Shown: piece after piece, positions 1-8,384 of the stretch
Numbering within the stretch: the first letter of the stretch is position 1
Layout: each line of letters opens with the position of its first letter
Source: Petroclostridium xylanilyticum
GTDB taxonomy: Bacteria > Bacillota > Clostridia > SK-Y3
NCBI RefSeq assembly: GCF_002252565.1
Contig: NZ_NPML01000012.1
Span: forward strand, 117,835-181,834
Direction: 5' to 3'
DNA length: 64,000 nt
The notes under the pieces: generated by a model
The model's database searches: none
The model's input: the letters and a program-made list of their open reading frames with translations, nothing else
Told to the model about the DNA's origin: nothing
Translations under genes and position numbers: made by a program

Positions 1-1082
1 ACAGCTTGATTGTTTTCAATATCCTTTGGTCCAATTTCCAAACGAACCGGTATCCCTTTCATTTCATATTCACTAAATTTCCATCCCGGCATCTTATCAC
101 TATCATCAATTTTAACCCTTGCTACTTTTGCCAACTTTTCTTTCAGTTGGGAAGCTTTTTCTTTAACACCTTCTTTGTGTAGTGCAATAGGAATAATAAC
201 CAATTGTACAGGTGCAACAACTGGAGGCAGTACAAGACCATTATCGTCTCCATGTACCATAATCATCGCCCCTATCAAACGTGTAGTCATACCCCAGGAT
301 GTTTGATGAACGTATTGTAATTGATTGTTTTGGTCTGTATATTGAATTCCAAAAGCTTTTGCAAATCCATCTCCAAAATTATGCGATGTTCCAGTCTGCA
401 GCGCCTTTCCGTCATGCATTAAACTTTCAATAGTATAGGTAGCTTTCGCTCCAGCGAATTTTTCCTTTTCCGTTTTTTGACCTTTTATCACGGGAATAGC
501 TAGTGCTTTTTCACAAAAATCTGCATATACATTAAGCATTTTAATGGTTTCTTCCTGGGCTTCCTGTGCAGTAGCATGGGCAGTATGGCCTTCTTGCCAT
601 AAAAATTCTAATGTACGCAAGAAAGGACGTGTAGTCTTCTCCCAACGAACAACAGAACACCATTGGTTGTATAGCTTAGGAAGGTCCCTATAGGAGTGAA
701 TAATGTTCGCATAATGCTCACAAAATAGTGTTTCCGAAGTAGGACGTACACAGAGCTTTTCGGTTAGTTCTTCTGCTCCTCCGTGAGTTACCCATGCAAC
801 CTCAGGAGCAAATCCCTCTACATGGTCTTTTTCTTTTTGCAGCAAACTTTCTGGAATAAACATAGGCATGTACACGTTCTCATGTCCTGTTTCTTTAAAC
901 CGCGCATCTAGGATTTTCTGAATATTTTCCCAAATTGCATATCCATACGGACGAATAATCATACAGCCTCTGACACTGGAATAGTCAACTAAATCTGCTT
1001 TTTTTACAATGTCAGTATACCATTGTGCAAAATCTTCATCCATGGATGTAATTGCTTCAACAAATTTTTTATCTTTTACCAT
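1..1082 (-). CDS. proS: prolyl-tRNA synthetase, C-terminal end outside the window
   Basis: The enzyme charges tRNA-Pro with proline in the cytoplasm. From the ATG at 1082 the frame stays open leftwards for 360 codons to the window edge; the protein starts [18 protein letters not shown]. The class II synthetase motif 2 region ([11 protein letters not shown]) is seen around residue 145, and [11 protein letters not shown] near residue 280. The layout is that of the short archaeal/eukaryotic-type ProRS of about 480 residues, with no room for the long editing insertion of the E. coli type, so roughly 115 C-terminal residues are missing here. It starts 61 bp after ispF ends, on the same strand, and probably belongs to the same transcription unit. 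Confidence 0.93.
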   Translation of the reverse strand, partial: MVKDKKFVEAITSMDEDFAQWYTDIVKKADLVDYSSVRGCMIIRPYGYAIWENIQKILDARFKETGHENVYMPMFIPESLLQKEKDHVEGFAPEVAWVTHGGAEELTEKLCVRPTSETLFCEHYANIIHSYRDLPKLYNQWCSVVRWEKTTRPFLRTLEFLWQEGHTAHATAQEAQEETIKMLNVYADFCEKALAIPVIKGQKTEKEKFAGAKATYTIESLMHDGKALQTGTSHNFGDGFAKAFGIQYTDQNNQLQYVHQTSWGMTTRLIGAMIMVHGDDNGLVLPPVVAPVQLVIIPIALHKEGVKEKASQLKEKLAKVARVKIDDSDKMPGWKFSEYEMKGIPVRLEIGPKDIENNQA

Positions 1083-1143
1083 ATTTTCATCCCTTTTACT
1101 CCCTTGTCTTACACATCAATAATAAAACATAATTATCGGACTG

Positions 1144-1632
1144 TCAAGGACCAAACTCCCCACTCTTCACTATTACACATACTGCATGTGCAGCTATGCC
1201 TTCACCGGTCCCGATAAAACCCAATCCTTCTGTAGTGGTTGCTTTCACATTTACTTGTTCTATATTAATTCCCAGAATATTGGCAATATTTTGTCTCATT
1301 GTTTGTATATATGGTGCCAGTTTAGGCCGTTGGGCAATGACAGTGGCATCTATATTATTTACATAATATTCTTTTTCCTCCAGAATTCTCTTTGCTTCTT
1401 TTAATAAAAGCATGCTGGATATTCCTTTATATTTATTATCTGTATCCGGAAAATGCTTGCCGATATCTCCCAGAGCTGCAGCACCTAATAATGCATCCAG
1501 TATAGCATGAATTAAAACATCTGCGTCCGAATGTCCTAACAGCCCTTTTTCATAGGGGATATCTACACCGCCCAGTATTAATTTTCGACCTTCTACCAAT
1601 CTATGTACATCATATCCATGTCCGATCCTCAT
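1144..1632 (-). CDS. ispF: 2-C-methyl-D-erythritol 2,4-cyclodiphosphate synthase
   Basis: This enzyme makes 2-C-methyl-D-erythritol 2,4-cyclodiphosphate in the non-mevalonate (MEP) isoprenoid pathway. The 162-residue length is normal for the family. The N-terminus [12 protein letters not shown] supplies the metal ligands D8 and H10, and H42 follows the GHSDADVL motif. The C-terminal part has the conserved [24 protein letters not shown] stretch. An ATG at 1632 is preceded by an AAGGTGG ribosome site. The last residues (VKSGEFGP) are encoded by an AGTGGGGAGT-type repeat like those found between genes elsewhere in the window, so the 3' end may have been rewritten by repeat insertion. ispD lies upstream, separated by a coiled-coil gene. 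Confidence 0.96.
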   Translation of the reverse strand: MRIGHGYDVHRLVEGRKLILGGVDIPYEKGLLGHSDADVLIHAILDALLGAAALGDIGKHFPDTDNKYKGISSMLLLKEAKRILEEKEYYVNNIDATVIAQRPKLAPYIQTMRQNIANILGINIEQVNVKATTTEGLGFIGTGEGIAAHAVCVIVKSGEFGP

Positions 1633-1691
1633 TTCATCAAACCACCTTATTCTATAGAACGCACTAAATACTTTATATGCTATTTATATAT

Positions 1692-2120
1692 TTATTTGAC
1701 TGCCTTTAACCGTGCCAAATCAGTCCAATTGCTTGCGGTGATAACTTCAACATTAGATACATCTTTCCTGAGATTTTTTACTTCTTTGCTAATCTCCGCC
1801 ATTTCCATCATCATTTGTTCATGTTCGGCCTTGTTTACCTGTGTCGAATGTTCCAATGCTCTTAAGATTCTTGTATTCTCTTCTTGTTGCACTTTTATAG
1901 CGCTAATTTCCGATTTCATAGAACTAATTTCTGTTTTCATAGAACTAATTTCTGTTTTCATAGAACTAATTTCTGTTTTCACAGAACCAATTTCCGTTTT
2001 CACAGAATCAATTTCCGTCTTCACAGAATCAATTTCCGTCTTCATAGTTCTAATTTCTGTCTCGATGCCTCCAAGCCTCTCATTCATTTTATTGAGCATT
2101 GCTAATATTTTTTCTTCCAT
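1692..2120 (-). CDS. coiled-coil protein of unknown function with 7-residue tandem repeats
   Basis: I do not recognise a function. The protein is about 142 residues, highly charged, with no signal peptide, membrane segment or cysteine. Its centre (about residues 20-70) is built of seven near-identical heptads of the form TEI(D/G/S)S(V/M)K, the last being SEISAIK, followed by more heptad-like sequence, so it is predicted to be one long coiled coil. The ATG at 2120 is preferred over a TTG at 2138 because GGGGTGAT sits 7 nt in front of it. It lies between ispD and ispF, genes that are usually adjacent. A structural or partner-binding role is a guess. Confidence 0.75.
   Translation of the reverse strand: MEEKILAMLNKMNERLGGIETEIRTMKTEIDSVKTEIDSVKTEIGSVKTEISSMKTEISSMKTEISSMKSEISAIKVQQEENTRILRALEHSTQVNKAEHEQMMMEMAEISKEVKNLRKDVSNVEVITASNWTDLARLKAVK
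1914..2062. repeat. 21-bp in-frame tandem repeat, about seven copies
   Basis: Seven units of about 21 bp (typical unit TTCATAGAACTAATTTCTGT plus one base) run head to tail. The three leftmost units are almost identical and the others diverge by a few bases. Each unit encodes one heptad of the coiled-coil protein, so gain or loss of units by slippage would keep the reading frame. Confidence 0.9.
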
Positions 2121-2233
2121 AAATATCACCCCTATCAAGTTTTTTATATATAAATATTACTAAGTAAGTTACAGACCATTAATTACTATATAGAACTATA
2201 TAAATAGCACTAAGTATGTTACATTATTGTTAT

Positions 2234-2318
2234 TTTGTTCACGGTTCACGGTTCTCAGTTCTCAGTTCACAGAAATTAGCCAAGAAAATACCGTGAACCG
2301 TGAACTGTGAACTAAAAT
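2234..2318. repeat. GTTCANR heptamer array forming an inverted repeat
   Basis: The left arm consists of tandem 7-mers (GTTCACG, GTTCACG, GTTCTCA, GTTCTCA, GTTCACA) and the right arm is their reverse complement (CCGTGAACCGTGAACTGTGAAC), about 20 nt apart. Transcripts would fold into a long hairpin. It lies between ispD and the coiled-coil gene. Four similar arrays occur near 5.8, 12.2, 17.0 and 50.1 kb. Confidence 0.85.
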
Positions 2319-2417
2319 AGACAATGTAAAGTACTTAGTAATACTTATATAGCTATATTTTATTATACCTTTACTTATTACTTAGTTCAATCGAATTTTT
2401 ATGATTTTTCCATCTTA

Positions 2418-3140
2418 TTATTCATATTCATCTTCTTCTAACTCTCTGCCACTTATAATCGCTTCCGCCAAGAAAATATCTTCCGGAGTAGTAATTTTTA
2501 TATTTTCATAACTTCCTTCCACCATTTTCACTTGATAGCCCATCTGCTCCACAAGCATGCAGTCGTCTGTTGCACTAATTCCCTCTTCAATGGCTTTTTG
2601 ATGAGCTCTTTTCAATATTTCCACCTTGAAAACCTGAGGTGTCTGTACTGCCCAGAGCTTACTTCTATCTAAAGTATTTACAATATTGTTATTATCATCT
2701 ACCAGCTTAATAGTATCTTTAACTCTTACGCCAACCGCTGCTGCATTATATTGTACAGCAGCTTCAATAGCTTCCTCAATATGCTTAGGCAAAATTAAAG
2801 GTCTTGCGCCATCATGGATAGCTACGATAGTTGCTTCATTACTTATTTCTTTCAATCCATTGTAGACGGAATCCTGTCTTTCCTTCCCGCCAACAACAAT
2901 CTTCTTTACCTTTACCAACTCAGACATATCAATTATTTCTTTACAGGCCATGATATCTTCCTGCCGGGTGACAACAACTATTTCATCTATCAGCTCACAG
3001 TCTTCAAAAGCCTGCAAAGTATAGGCAAGGACCGGTCTATCGATAATGTTTATAAATTGTTTGTTTTTAGAAGCATTCATTCGCGACCCTTTTCCTGCAG
3101 CCACAATGATAGCAGAACAATATTCTTTATTCTTATTCAT
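2418..3140 (-). CDS. ispD: 2-C-methyl-D-erythritol 4-phosphate cytidylyltransferase
   Basis: The enzyme transfers CMP from CTP to 2-C-methyl-D-erythritol 4-phosphate in the MEP pathway. The nucleotide-binding signature AAGKGSRM is at about residues 13-20, followed by K27 (SKNKQF), the IHDGARP motif near residue 107 and TPQVFK near residue 160. Starting at the ATG at 3140 gives 240 residues, close to the family norm. The open frame extends to a TTG at 3209 with 23 further residues, and a second TTG at 3179 lies 8 nt after GGGGGG, so a slightly longer form cannot be excluded. ispF is downstream on the same strand, consistent with one isoprenoid unit. Confidence 0.93.
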   Translation of the reverse strand: MNKNKEYCSAIIVAAGKGSRMNASKNKQFINIIDRPVLAYTLQAFEDCELIDEIVVVTRQEDIMACKEIIDMSELVKVKKIVVGGKERQDSVYNGLKEISNEATIVAIHDGARPLILPKHIEEAIEAAVQYNAAAVGVRVKDTIKLVDDNNNIVNTLDRSKLWAVQTPQVFKVEILKRAHQKAIEEGISATDDCMLVEQMGYQVKMVEGSYENIKITTPEDIFLAEAIISGRELEEDEYE

Positions 3141-3213
3141 TTTGTGCTCTTTAAAAAAATTTTTAAATATGTCCAGCAAATAATATTCCCCCCACTTAAG
3201 AATTGACAATTGA

Positions 3214-3236
3214 CAAAAGCCAACCCGGGGTTGGCT
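3214..3236 (-). terminator. intrinsic terminator after the PIN/TRAM gene
   Basis: Read leftwards, AGCCAACC-CCG-GGTTGGCT forms an 8-bp stem with a 3-nt loop followed by TTTTGTC. It lies 95 bp after the PIN/TRAM stop codon and just before ispD. Confidence 0.75.
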
Positions 3237-3330
3237 CAGTTGAAATAAAAACGATAATATTACATATTTAATAATTGCACTATTAGTTACAAAGACTAGA
3301 AATAATTAATTCTTCAATTCTTAATTAAAT

Positions 3331-4413
3331 TTACACTGCTCTTTCAATCTCATATTTAGGTTTCGCAAATATCATTCTGCCTGCTGGAGTCTGCAATATA
3401 CTTGTCACAAGCACACCAACCGACTCTCCTATATGCCTTTTGCCGCCATCTACCACGATCATGGTTCCATCATCCAGATACGCTACTCCCTGACCATTTT
3501 CCTTTCCATCCTTCACAACAAGTACGGTCATTTCCTCACCAGGTAAAACAACAGGTTTTACGGCATTTGCAAGTTCATTTATATTTAATACCGGTACTCC
3601 CTGGAAACTGGCTACTTTATTAAGATTATAATCATTGGTGATCACTTTTCCATTCATTAATTCAGCTAATTTGAGCAATTTACTGTCTACTTCATGAATA
3701 GTGTCAAAATCCTTATCTAAGATTTCAACCGGAATATCCAATTCTTTTTGAATGATATTAAGAATATCTAATCCTCTTCTACCTCTATTGCGCTTAAGGG
3801 CATCTGAAGAATCAGCTATATGTTGTAACTCCCTTAGCACAAACGCCGGAATAACTAAAGGTCCCTCGACGAACCCTGTCCTGCAAATATCTGCTATCCT
3901 TCCATCAATGATAACACTCGTATCCAGAATTTTAGGCTGAATAGAGGGATTGGAACGCTTTATAATGCCTTTCTTTAGGAAGAATACACTATCACTTAAC
4001 TCATCCTTCTTTTTTAATGCGATGCTTATCCCCAGATATCCTAACATGACATTGGCAGTTATGGCTAGAACAGTTCCTATAATAGGTATAGACAAAATAG
4101 GCAATGATATTAAATTTGCAATAATTAAACCAATTATGAGTCCTAGTGCACCAGATAATATTTCATGAGAAGTCCTATTTTGAAGTGTCCTTTCAATATG
4201 TAATAAAATATCCCGCAAGAAAGACATAAATTTTGCTCCACTTATGTAGAATAGTGTAGCTCCCATTAAACCTCCACCAACATACAGCACTATGGTCGAA
4301 ACAACATAGGAATTAGGGCTAATCTGTGATTTCTGAAAAAACAGAAAAATCAGGCTTATACCAATAGCACCTCCAACCATTGATAATACCCCTTTGACCA
4401 CCCTATTTACCAT
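3331..4413 (-). CDS. PIN/TRAM domain membrane protein (YacL family)
   Basis: This 360-residue protein has the family's standard layout. Four hydrophobic segments lie in the first 135 residues (about 7-26, 34-58, 85-110 and 112-130). A PIN nuclease-like domain starts at about residue 163 ([15 protein letters not shown], with acidic D residues typical of PIN metal sites, and [10 protein letters not shown] further on). A C-terminal TRAM domain, thought to bind RNA, spans about 290-350. The ATG at 4413 follows GAGGAGGTGG at good spacing. Homologues sit next to carD, disA and radA in many Firmicutes, as here. The RNA target is not known; a membrane-anchored ribonuclease is the family expectation. 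Confidence 0.9.
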   Translation of the reverse strand: MVNRVVKGVLSMVGGAIGISLIFLFFQKSQISPNSYVVSTIVLYVGGGLMGATLFYISGAKFMSFLRDILLHIERTLQNRTSHEILSGALGLIIGLIIANLISLPILSIPIIGTVLAITANVMLGYLGISIALKKKDELSDSVFFLKKGIIKRSNPSIQPKILDTSVIIDGRIADICRTGFVEGPLVIPAFVLRELQHIADSSDALKRNRGRRGLDILNIIQKELDIPVEILDKDFDTIHEVDSKLLKLAELMNGKVITNDYNLNKVASFQGVPVLNINELANAVKPVVLPGEEMTVLVVKDGKENGQGVAYLDDGTMIVVDGGKRHIGESVGVLVTSILQTPAGRMIFAKPKYEIERAV

Positions 4414-4488
4414 TAAATATCCACCTCCTCATTGGCATATATACCATTATATCAAATAATTGTAAAAAATAAACATATTTTTTTACAA

Positions 4489-4971
4489 TTATATCTCATT
4501 AAACATGCCTTCTATCATACTTTCAATTTCACTTTGTTTCATCCCTTTGGCCAGTACCAACTCACTGATGAGAATTTGCTTTGCACTGTTCAACATTTTT
4601 CTTTCACCGGTGGAAAGGCCTTTCTCCTTATCCCTGTACATCAAATTCTTAACAACGTCTGCAACTTCATATATATTTCCACTCTTAATTTTAACCATAT
4701 TTTCCCTATATCGCTTATTCCAGTTGCTGCACATGTCAGTTTTACCGCTTTTAAAAATTTGAATAACCCCTTCTGCTTCTTGCTGGTTAATAATTTCCCT
4801 TATCCCTATCTCTTTAATATTTGTCATAGGAATCATGACCTTCATATCTCCGATAGGCATCTTCATAACATAGTATTTTTGTCTCTTCCCCAGGATCTCT
4901 TTTTCTTCAATAGATTCAATCACACCGGCACCATGCATTGGATAAACGATTTTATCACCGATGTTATACAT
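4489..4971 (-). CDS. carD: CarD family transcriptional regulator
   Basis: CarD/CdnL-type proteins bind the RNA polymerase beta subunit through an N-terminal Tudor-like domain and affect open-complex stability, notably at rRNA promoters. The N-terminus MYNIGDKIVYPMHGAGVIE is the standard RID-domain start, followed by a helical C-terminal DNA-binding half. The ATG at 4971 is chosen because AAGGAGGGAA lies 8 nt upstream; the longer frame to 5037 would add 22 residues unlike the family. This gives 160 residues, the usual length. Two sigma-A-like promoters precede it in the shared control region with the divergent gene at 5354. Confidence 0.93.
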   Translation of the reverse strand: MYNIGDKIVYPMHGAGVIESIEEKEILGKRQKYYVMKMPIGDMKVMIPMTNIKEIGIREIINQQEAEGVIQIFKSGKTDMCSNWNKRYRENMVKIKSGNIYEVADVVKNLMYRDKEKGLSTGERKMLNSAKQILISELVLAKGMKQSEIESMIEGMFNEI

Positions 4972-5042
4972 TTGGATGTTCCCTCCTTGCAAAAAACTAT
5001 GCAATTTATTCCACATTTTTATTTTTGACATATACATATATA

Positions 5043-5071
5043 AGTATACTATAAATAAAGAATACTGTCAA
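5043..5071 (-). promoter_or_regulatory. sigma-A-type promoter of carD
   Basis: On the minus strand a perfect -35 TTGACA (5066-5071) and a -10 TATACT (5043-5048) are separated by 17 bp. The start would be about 65 nt upstream of the carD ATG. Confidence 0.8.
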
Positions 5072-5080
5072 AAAATTATT

Positions 5081-5110
5081 ATTTTAACATCTAACTTATC
5101 TTTATGTCAA
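5081..5110 (-). promoter_or_regulatory. possible second upstream promoter of carD
   Basis: A further minus-strand TTGACA (5105-5110) is followed after 18 bp by TAAAAT (5081-5086). It is weaker than the downstream promoter and could be chance in A+T-rich DNA. Confidence 0.45.
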
Positions 5111-5272
5111 CACTTTTCATGAAATTTTATAATCGTAGCATCATAGAATTAACATTTTAAAACTTATCAAGCGCTGCTTTTTTCTACTCTGCTCACTTCT
5201 TTAAAAATAAATTTTATTTATTTAAAACAGAGTATATTTTTTTGGAAAATTAGTGTAATTATTACCAATCCG

Positions 5273-5302
5273 TTGACAAATCACTTTATCTAAAAGTATA
5301 AT
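5273..5302 (+). promoter_or_regulatory. sigma-A-type promoter for the gene at 5354
   Basis: A consensus TTGACA (5273-5278) and a consensus TATAAT (5297-5302) are separated by 18 bp. It lies about 50 bp upstream of the start codon, divergent from carD. Confidence 0.82.
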
Positions 5303-5353
5303 TATAATGAGTATTATGAACAGTAACATGAACCGGTGCAAGGAGGGAAAATG

Positions 5354-5752
5354 ATGGTAAAAGATATACTAAGTGATGAATTTCAATACACAGTACTAGA
5401 GTTGTTGGTGAGAAATAAAAGCATTCTTGATTCTTTAACCAAATATCAGGATTCGAACGCAAGAGTAAATCGGGCAATTGTTAAGGCCGTAACCCAATGT
5501 GGTTGTATAAAGATCAATGCCGATAAACAAATTTTCCCTGAAGATGGCAACTTTGATGAGATTCGTGATAGCATGTCCACCCATTTAGAAGGTGCTTTAT
5601 GCGATAATTGTAGAGATACTATAGAAAAAGAAATGGGCCGTAACTTGTTCTATCTCGCTTCATTATGTAATATATTGGATTTGAATATGTATGATATATT
5701 AATTAAAGAATTGGATAGGATAAAAATGCTCGGGAAATATAATTTGAGATAA
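5354..5752 (+). CDS. uncharacterised 132-residue protein with conserved-looking Cys pairs
   Basis: I cannot assign a function. The protein is mainly helical with no signal peptide or membrane segment. Notable features are a CGC near residue 45 (TQCGCIKINADKQIFP) and a CDNC near residue 85 (ALCDNCRDTIEKEMGRNLFYL); these cysteines could bind a metal or form a disulphide. It resembles a family often found beside this housekeeping block in clostridia and sometimes labelled DUF1573, but I am unsure of that label. AGGAGGG at 5341-5347 favours the ATG at 5354 (spacing 6) over the ATG at 5351. It has its own consensus promoter divergent from carD. Confidence 0.8.
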   Translation: MVKDILSDEFQYTVLELLVRNKSILDSLTKYQDSNARVNRAIVKAVTQCGCIKINADKQIFPEDGNFDEIRDSMSTHLEGALCDNCRDTIEKEMGRNLFYLASLCNILDLNMYDILIKELDRIKMLGKYNLR

Positions 5753-5796
5753 AGATTGAGATTAACCACATATGAGCAAAGCTTACAAATAATGAT

Positions 5797-5880
5797 AAAA
5801 TAGTTCTTAGTTCATGGTTCATAGTTCGTAGAATGAATGTTTTTACCATGAACTAAGAACTACGAACCATGAACTATTTT
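5797..5880. repeat. GTTCANR heptamer array forming an inverted repeat
   Basis: Tandem 7-mers (AGTTCTT, AGTTCAT, GGTTCAT, AGTTCGT) are followed by their reverse complement after a spacer near 5835. The ends pair as AAAATAGTTC with GAACTATTTT. It lies between two converging genes (5752 and 5880), so the hairpin may also stop transcription from both sides. Confidence 0.85.
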
Positions 5881-6962
5881 TATATTCTTCGGTTATCCAT
5901 TAACAACTGATCCTGTATTCTTCTTAATGATTCTTTGATTGTTCTGGCCCTTATTTCTCCTATACCCTCCACATCGTCCAGTTCTCCTATAGAAGCTCTT
6001 AAAATGCCTTGAAAATTCTCAAACCTGGAAACCAAATTTGAAACAACTGACATGGGTACTCTAGGCACTTTGCTAAGCATTCTATACCCTCTTGGAAATA
6101 CACTGGCATCTAATATACTCATGCCCCCATAATAACCCAATGAACGGCATAAAAATGTGAGGTCCAGCAGGTCCTCTTGAGAAGAAAGCCGAACCTGTTT
6201 TAACACATCATCAGCAGTCTTTCCTTCCAGGGGTACAAAATAATCTTGAATCACCAGTACCTCATCCTCTTCAGTATGGTTTACCAATTCCTCAAGCTGC
6301 ATGCTCACTAACCGCCCCTCATTACCTAATTCACAGATATATTTGTCTATTTCAAACGCAATCCGCATTACCATTTCTGCTCTCTGAATAGCTATTATAA
6401 CATCATAGAGAGTTACCATATCTTCAAATTCGAGCACGCTTAAATTAGTCATCGCGCTGTCCAATACCACCTTGTATTTTTCTAAAGCTTGTAAAGCTTG
6501 GTTTGCCCTTGTTAAAATTCTGCCTGTATCATTTAGTATATACCTATTTTGCCCTTTATAGAGTGTAATAATATTTCGACGTTGGGATATTGATATTACC
6601 AATTCTCCAGTTTGTCTGGCTACTCTGTCAGCCGTCCTGTGGCGGGTACCAGTCTCCATAGTAGAGATAGAAGGATCTGGAATAAGCTGGGTATTTGCAA
6701 ATAAAATCTTTTTGGCATCACGGCTCAAAATAATGGCGCCGTCCATTTTTGCCAATTCATATAAATAGGTCGGTGCATAATCCTTATTTATAGTGAAGCC
6801 CCCATCAACCAAGTTCATAACCTGTGCTGAATCACCTACAACAATCAGTGCACCCGTTTTTGCTCTTAAAATGCTTTCCAATCCCTCCCTTAAGGGCGTT
6901 CCGGGAGCAACCACCTTAAGTACATCTATTAACTCATTCCCTTTGACTCGTTCCTCGCGCAT
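5880..6962 (-). CDS. disA: diadenylate cyclase DisA
   Basis: DisA condenses two ATP into cyclic di-AMP and scans DNA for branched structures. The DAC domain has DGA at residues 74-76 and RHR at 107-109 (in TGTRHRTADR), the two signature catalytic motifs. A helical linker follows, and the C-terminus carries helix-hairpin-helix DNA-binding sequence (LDDVEGIGEIRARTIKESL). The length of 360 residues is normal. The ATG follows GGAGG by 6 nt. It starts 16 bp after radA ends; radA-disA is a conserved pair in Firmicutes, and RadA is reported to affect DisA activity. Confidence 0.96.
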   Translation of the reverse strand: MREERVKGNELIDVLKVVAPGTPLREGLESILRAKTGALIVVGDSAQVMNLVDGGFTINKDYAPTYLYELAKMDGAIILSRDAKKILFANTQLIPDPSISTMETGTRHRTADRVARQTGELVISISQRRNIITLYKGQNRYILNDTGRILTRANQALQALEKYKVVLDSAMTNLSVLEFEDMVTLYDVIIAIQRAEMVMRIAFEIDKYICELGNEGRLVSMQLEELVNHTEEDEVLVIQDYFVPLEGKTADDVLKQVRLSSQEDLLDLTFLCRSLGYYGGMSILDASVFPRGYRMLSKVPRVPMSVVSNLVSRFENFQGILRASIGELDDVEGIGEIRARTIKESLRRIQDQLLMDNRRI

Positions 6963-6978
6963 GTGTTACCTCCATTTA

Positions 6979-8340
6979 TCAGCTATTGCTTGCTGCTATT
7001 TCCAGTGCTTCACTCACACTCTTTACTCCAATGATCTTCAAATCGCCTGTTTGCTTTAGATTTTTTGCATTTTCCAATGGTACTATACACTGATTAAATC
7101 CTAACTTATATGCCTCGTTTACCCGTTTGTCTATATAGCTTATTGCCCTAATCTCACCTGTAAGTCCAACTTCTCCCATTAACAAGGTTTGAGGTGAAAC
7201 TTGAAAATTCTTAAAACTGGAGGCAATTGCGGTAATGACTCCTAAGTCAGCTGCCGGTTCATCAATTCTTATGCCCCCAACTACATTTACATAGGCATCA
7301 TGATTCTGTAAATGCAATCCAACCCGTTTCTCCAGTACAGCCATTAGCAATGTTATCCTGTTATTGTCAATCCCCGTAGACATTCTTCGCGGAATTCCAA
7401 AGCTGGTGGGAGAAATAAGTGCCTGTACCTCTGCCAGTACAGGGCGTGTACCTTCCAGAGTACAGATAACGCATGAACCGGAAACATTAACAGGCCTGCC
7501 GGATAATAACATGAGCGAAGGATTATCAACTTCTACCAACCCTCTGTCTTGCATCTCAAATACCCCTATTTCATTGGTTGAACCAAATCTATTTTTAACT
7601 GCCCTTAAGATTCTGTAAGATTGATGCCTTTCCCCTTCAAAATATAGGACACAATCCACCATATGCTCTAAAACCCTGGGCCCGGCAAGTGTTCCTTCTT
7701 TTGTTACATGCCCTACAAGAAATATCGCAATATTATTCTCTTTTGCAATTCTCATCAAGCTGATAGTAACTTCACGTACCTGACTGATACTTCCGGGTGC
7801 CGATGTCAACTCGGGTTTAAATATGGTCTGTATGGAATCAACTATTATTATATCAGGCTTTAAATCCTGCATACTCTGCTGGATAGCTTCCAGGTTAGTT
7901 TCAGACATAAGTAAAAGGTTTGGGGTTGATATACCTAAACGGTCTGCCCTTATTTTTATCTGCTTGACCGATTCTTCGCCTGATGCATACAATATTTTTG
8001 CTTTCTGTCCTACCATTTCGCAAACTTGCAGCAGCAAGGTTGATTTACCTATTCCCGGGTCCCCTCCCACTAATACGAGCGATCCTCTTACAATTCCTCC
8101 ACCTAGAACTCTGTCTAATTCTTTTATCCCTGTAGAAATCCGCTCTTCTTGCGTAATTTCTACCTCATTCAAATGTACTGGACTCGTTTTCAATCCACTA
8201 ATAGTAATTGTTTTATTGGGAGCGGATTGAATTTCTTCCACCAATGTATTCCATTCACCACAAGCCGGGCACTTGCCCAACCACTTTGGAGATTCATATC
8301 CGCATTCCTGACAAATGAATATCGTCTTTGTTTTAGCCAT
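6979..8340 (-). CDS. radA: DNA repair protein RadA
   Basis: RadA is a RecA-like ATPase that promotes branch migration during recombinational repair. An N-terminal zinc finger has Cys at 10, 13, 24 and 27 (CQECG...CPACG). The Walker A motif GGDPGIGKST and the RadA-specific KNRFGSTNEIG motif follow, and the C-terminal third is Lon-protease-like. The ATG at 8340 (453 residues) is preferred to the longer frame to 8388 because GTGAGGA precedes it and the zinc finger then starts at the usual place. It is 44 bp from the glucoamylase gene and is transcribed ahead of disA. Confidence 0.95.
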   Translation of the reverse strand: MAKTKTIFICQECGYESPKWLGKCPACGEWNTLVEEIQSAPNKTITISGLKTSPVHLNEVEITQEERISTGIKELDRVLGGGIVRGSLVLVGGDPGIGKSTLLLQVCEMVGQKAKILYASGEESVKQIKIRADRLGISTPNLLLMSETNLEAIQQSMQDLKPDIIIVDSIQTIFKPELTSAPGSISQVREVTISLMRIAKENNIAIFLVGHVTKEGTLAGPRVLEHMVDCVLYFEGERHQSYRILRAVKNRFGSTNEIGVFEMQDRGLVEVDNPSLMLLSGRPVNVSGSCVICTLEGTRPVLAEVQALISPTSFGIPRRMSTGIDNNRITLLMAVLEKRVGLHLQNHDAYVNVVGGIRIDEPAADLGVITAIASSFKNFQVSPQTLLMGEVGLTGEIRAISYIDKRVNEAYKLGFNQCIVPLENAKNLKQTGDLKIIGVKSVSEALEIAASNS

Positions 8341-8384
8341 TTTCCTCACACCTTTTTCTATATAAATGGTACTTAATACATCTA

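Noticed and set aside
10..306. Plus-strand open frame of 98 codons at the left edge
   Set aside because: It is antisense to proS, whose class II synthetase motifs are plain on the minus strand.
1603..2163. Plus-strand frames across the 21-bp repeats
   Set aside because: The repeat is open in several frames because its unit length is a multiple of three; only the minus-strand frame has a ribosome site and a sensible coiled-coil composition.
2234..2318. CRISPR array
   Set aside because: The 7-bp units have no unique spacers and the arms are mutually inverted; the other arrays look the same. No cas genes are in the window.
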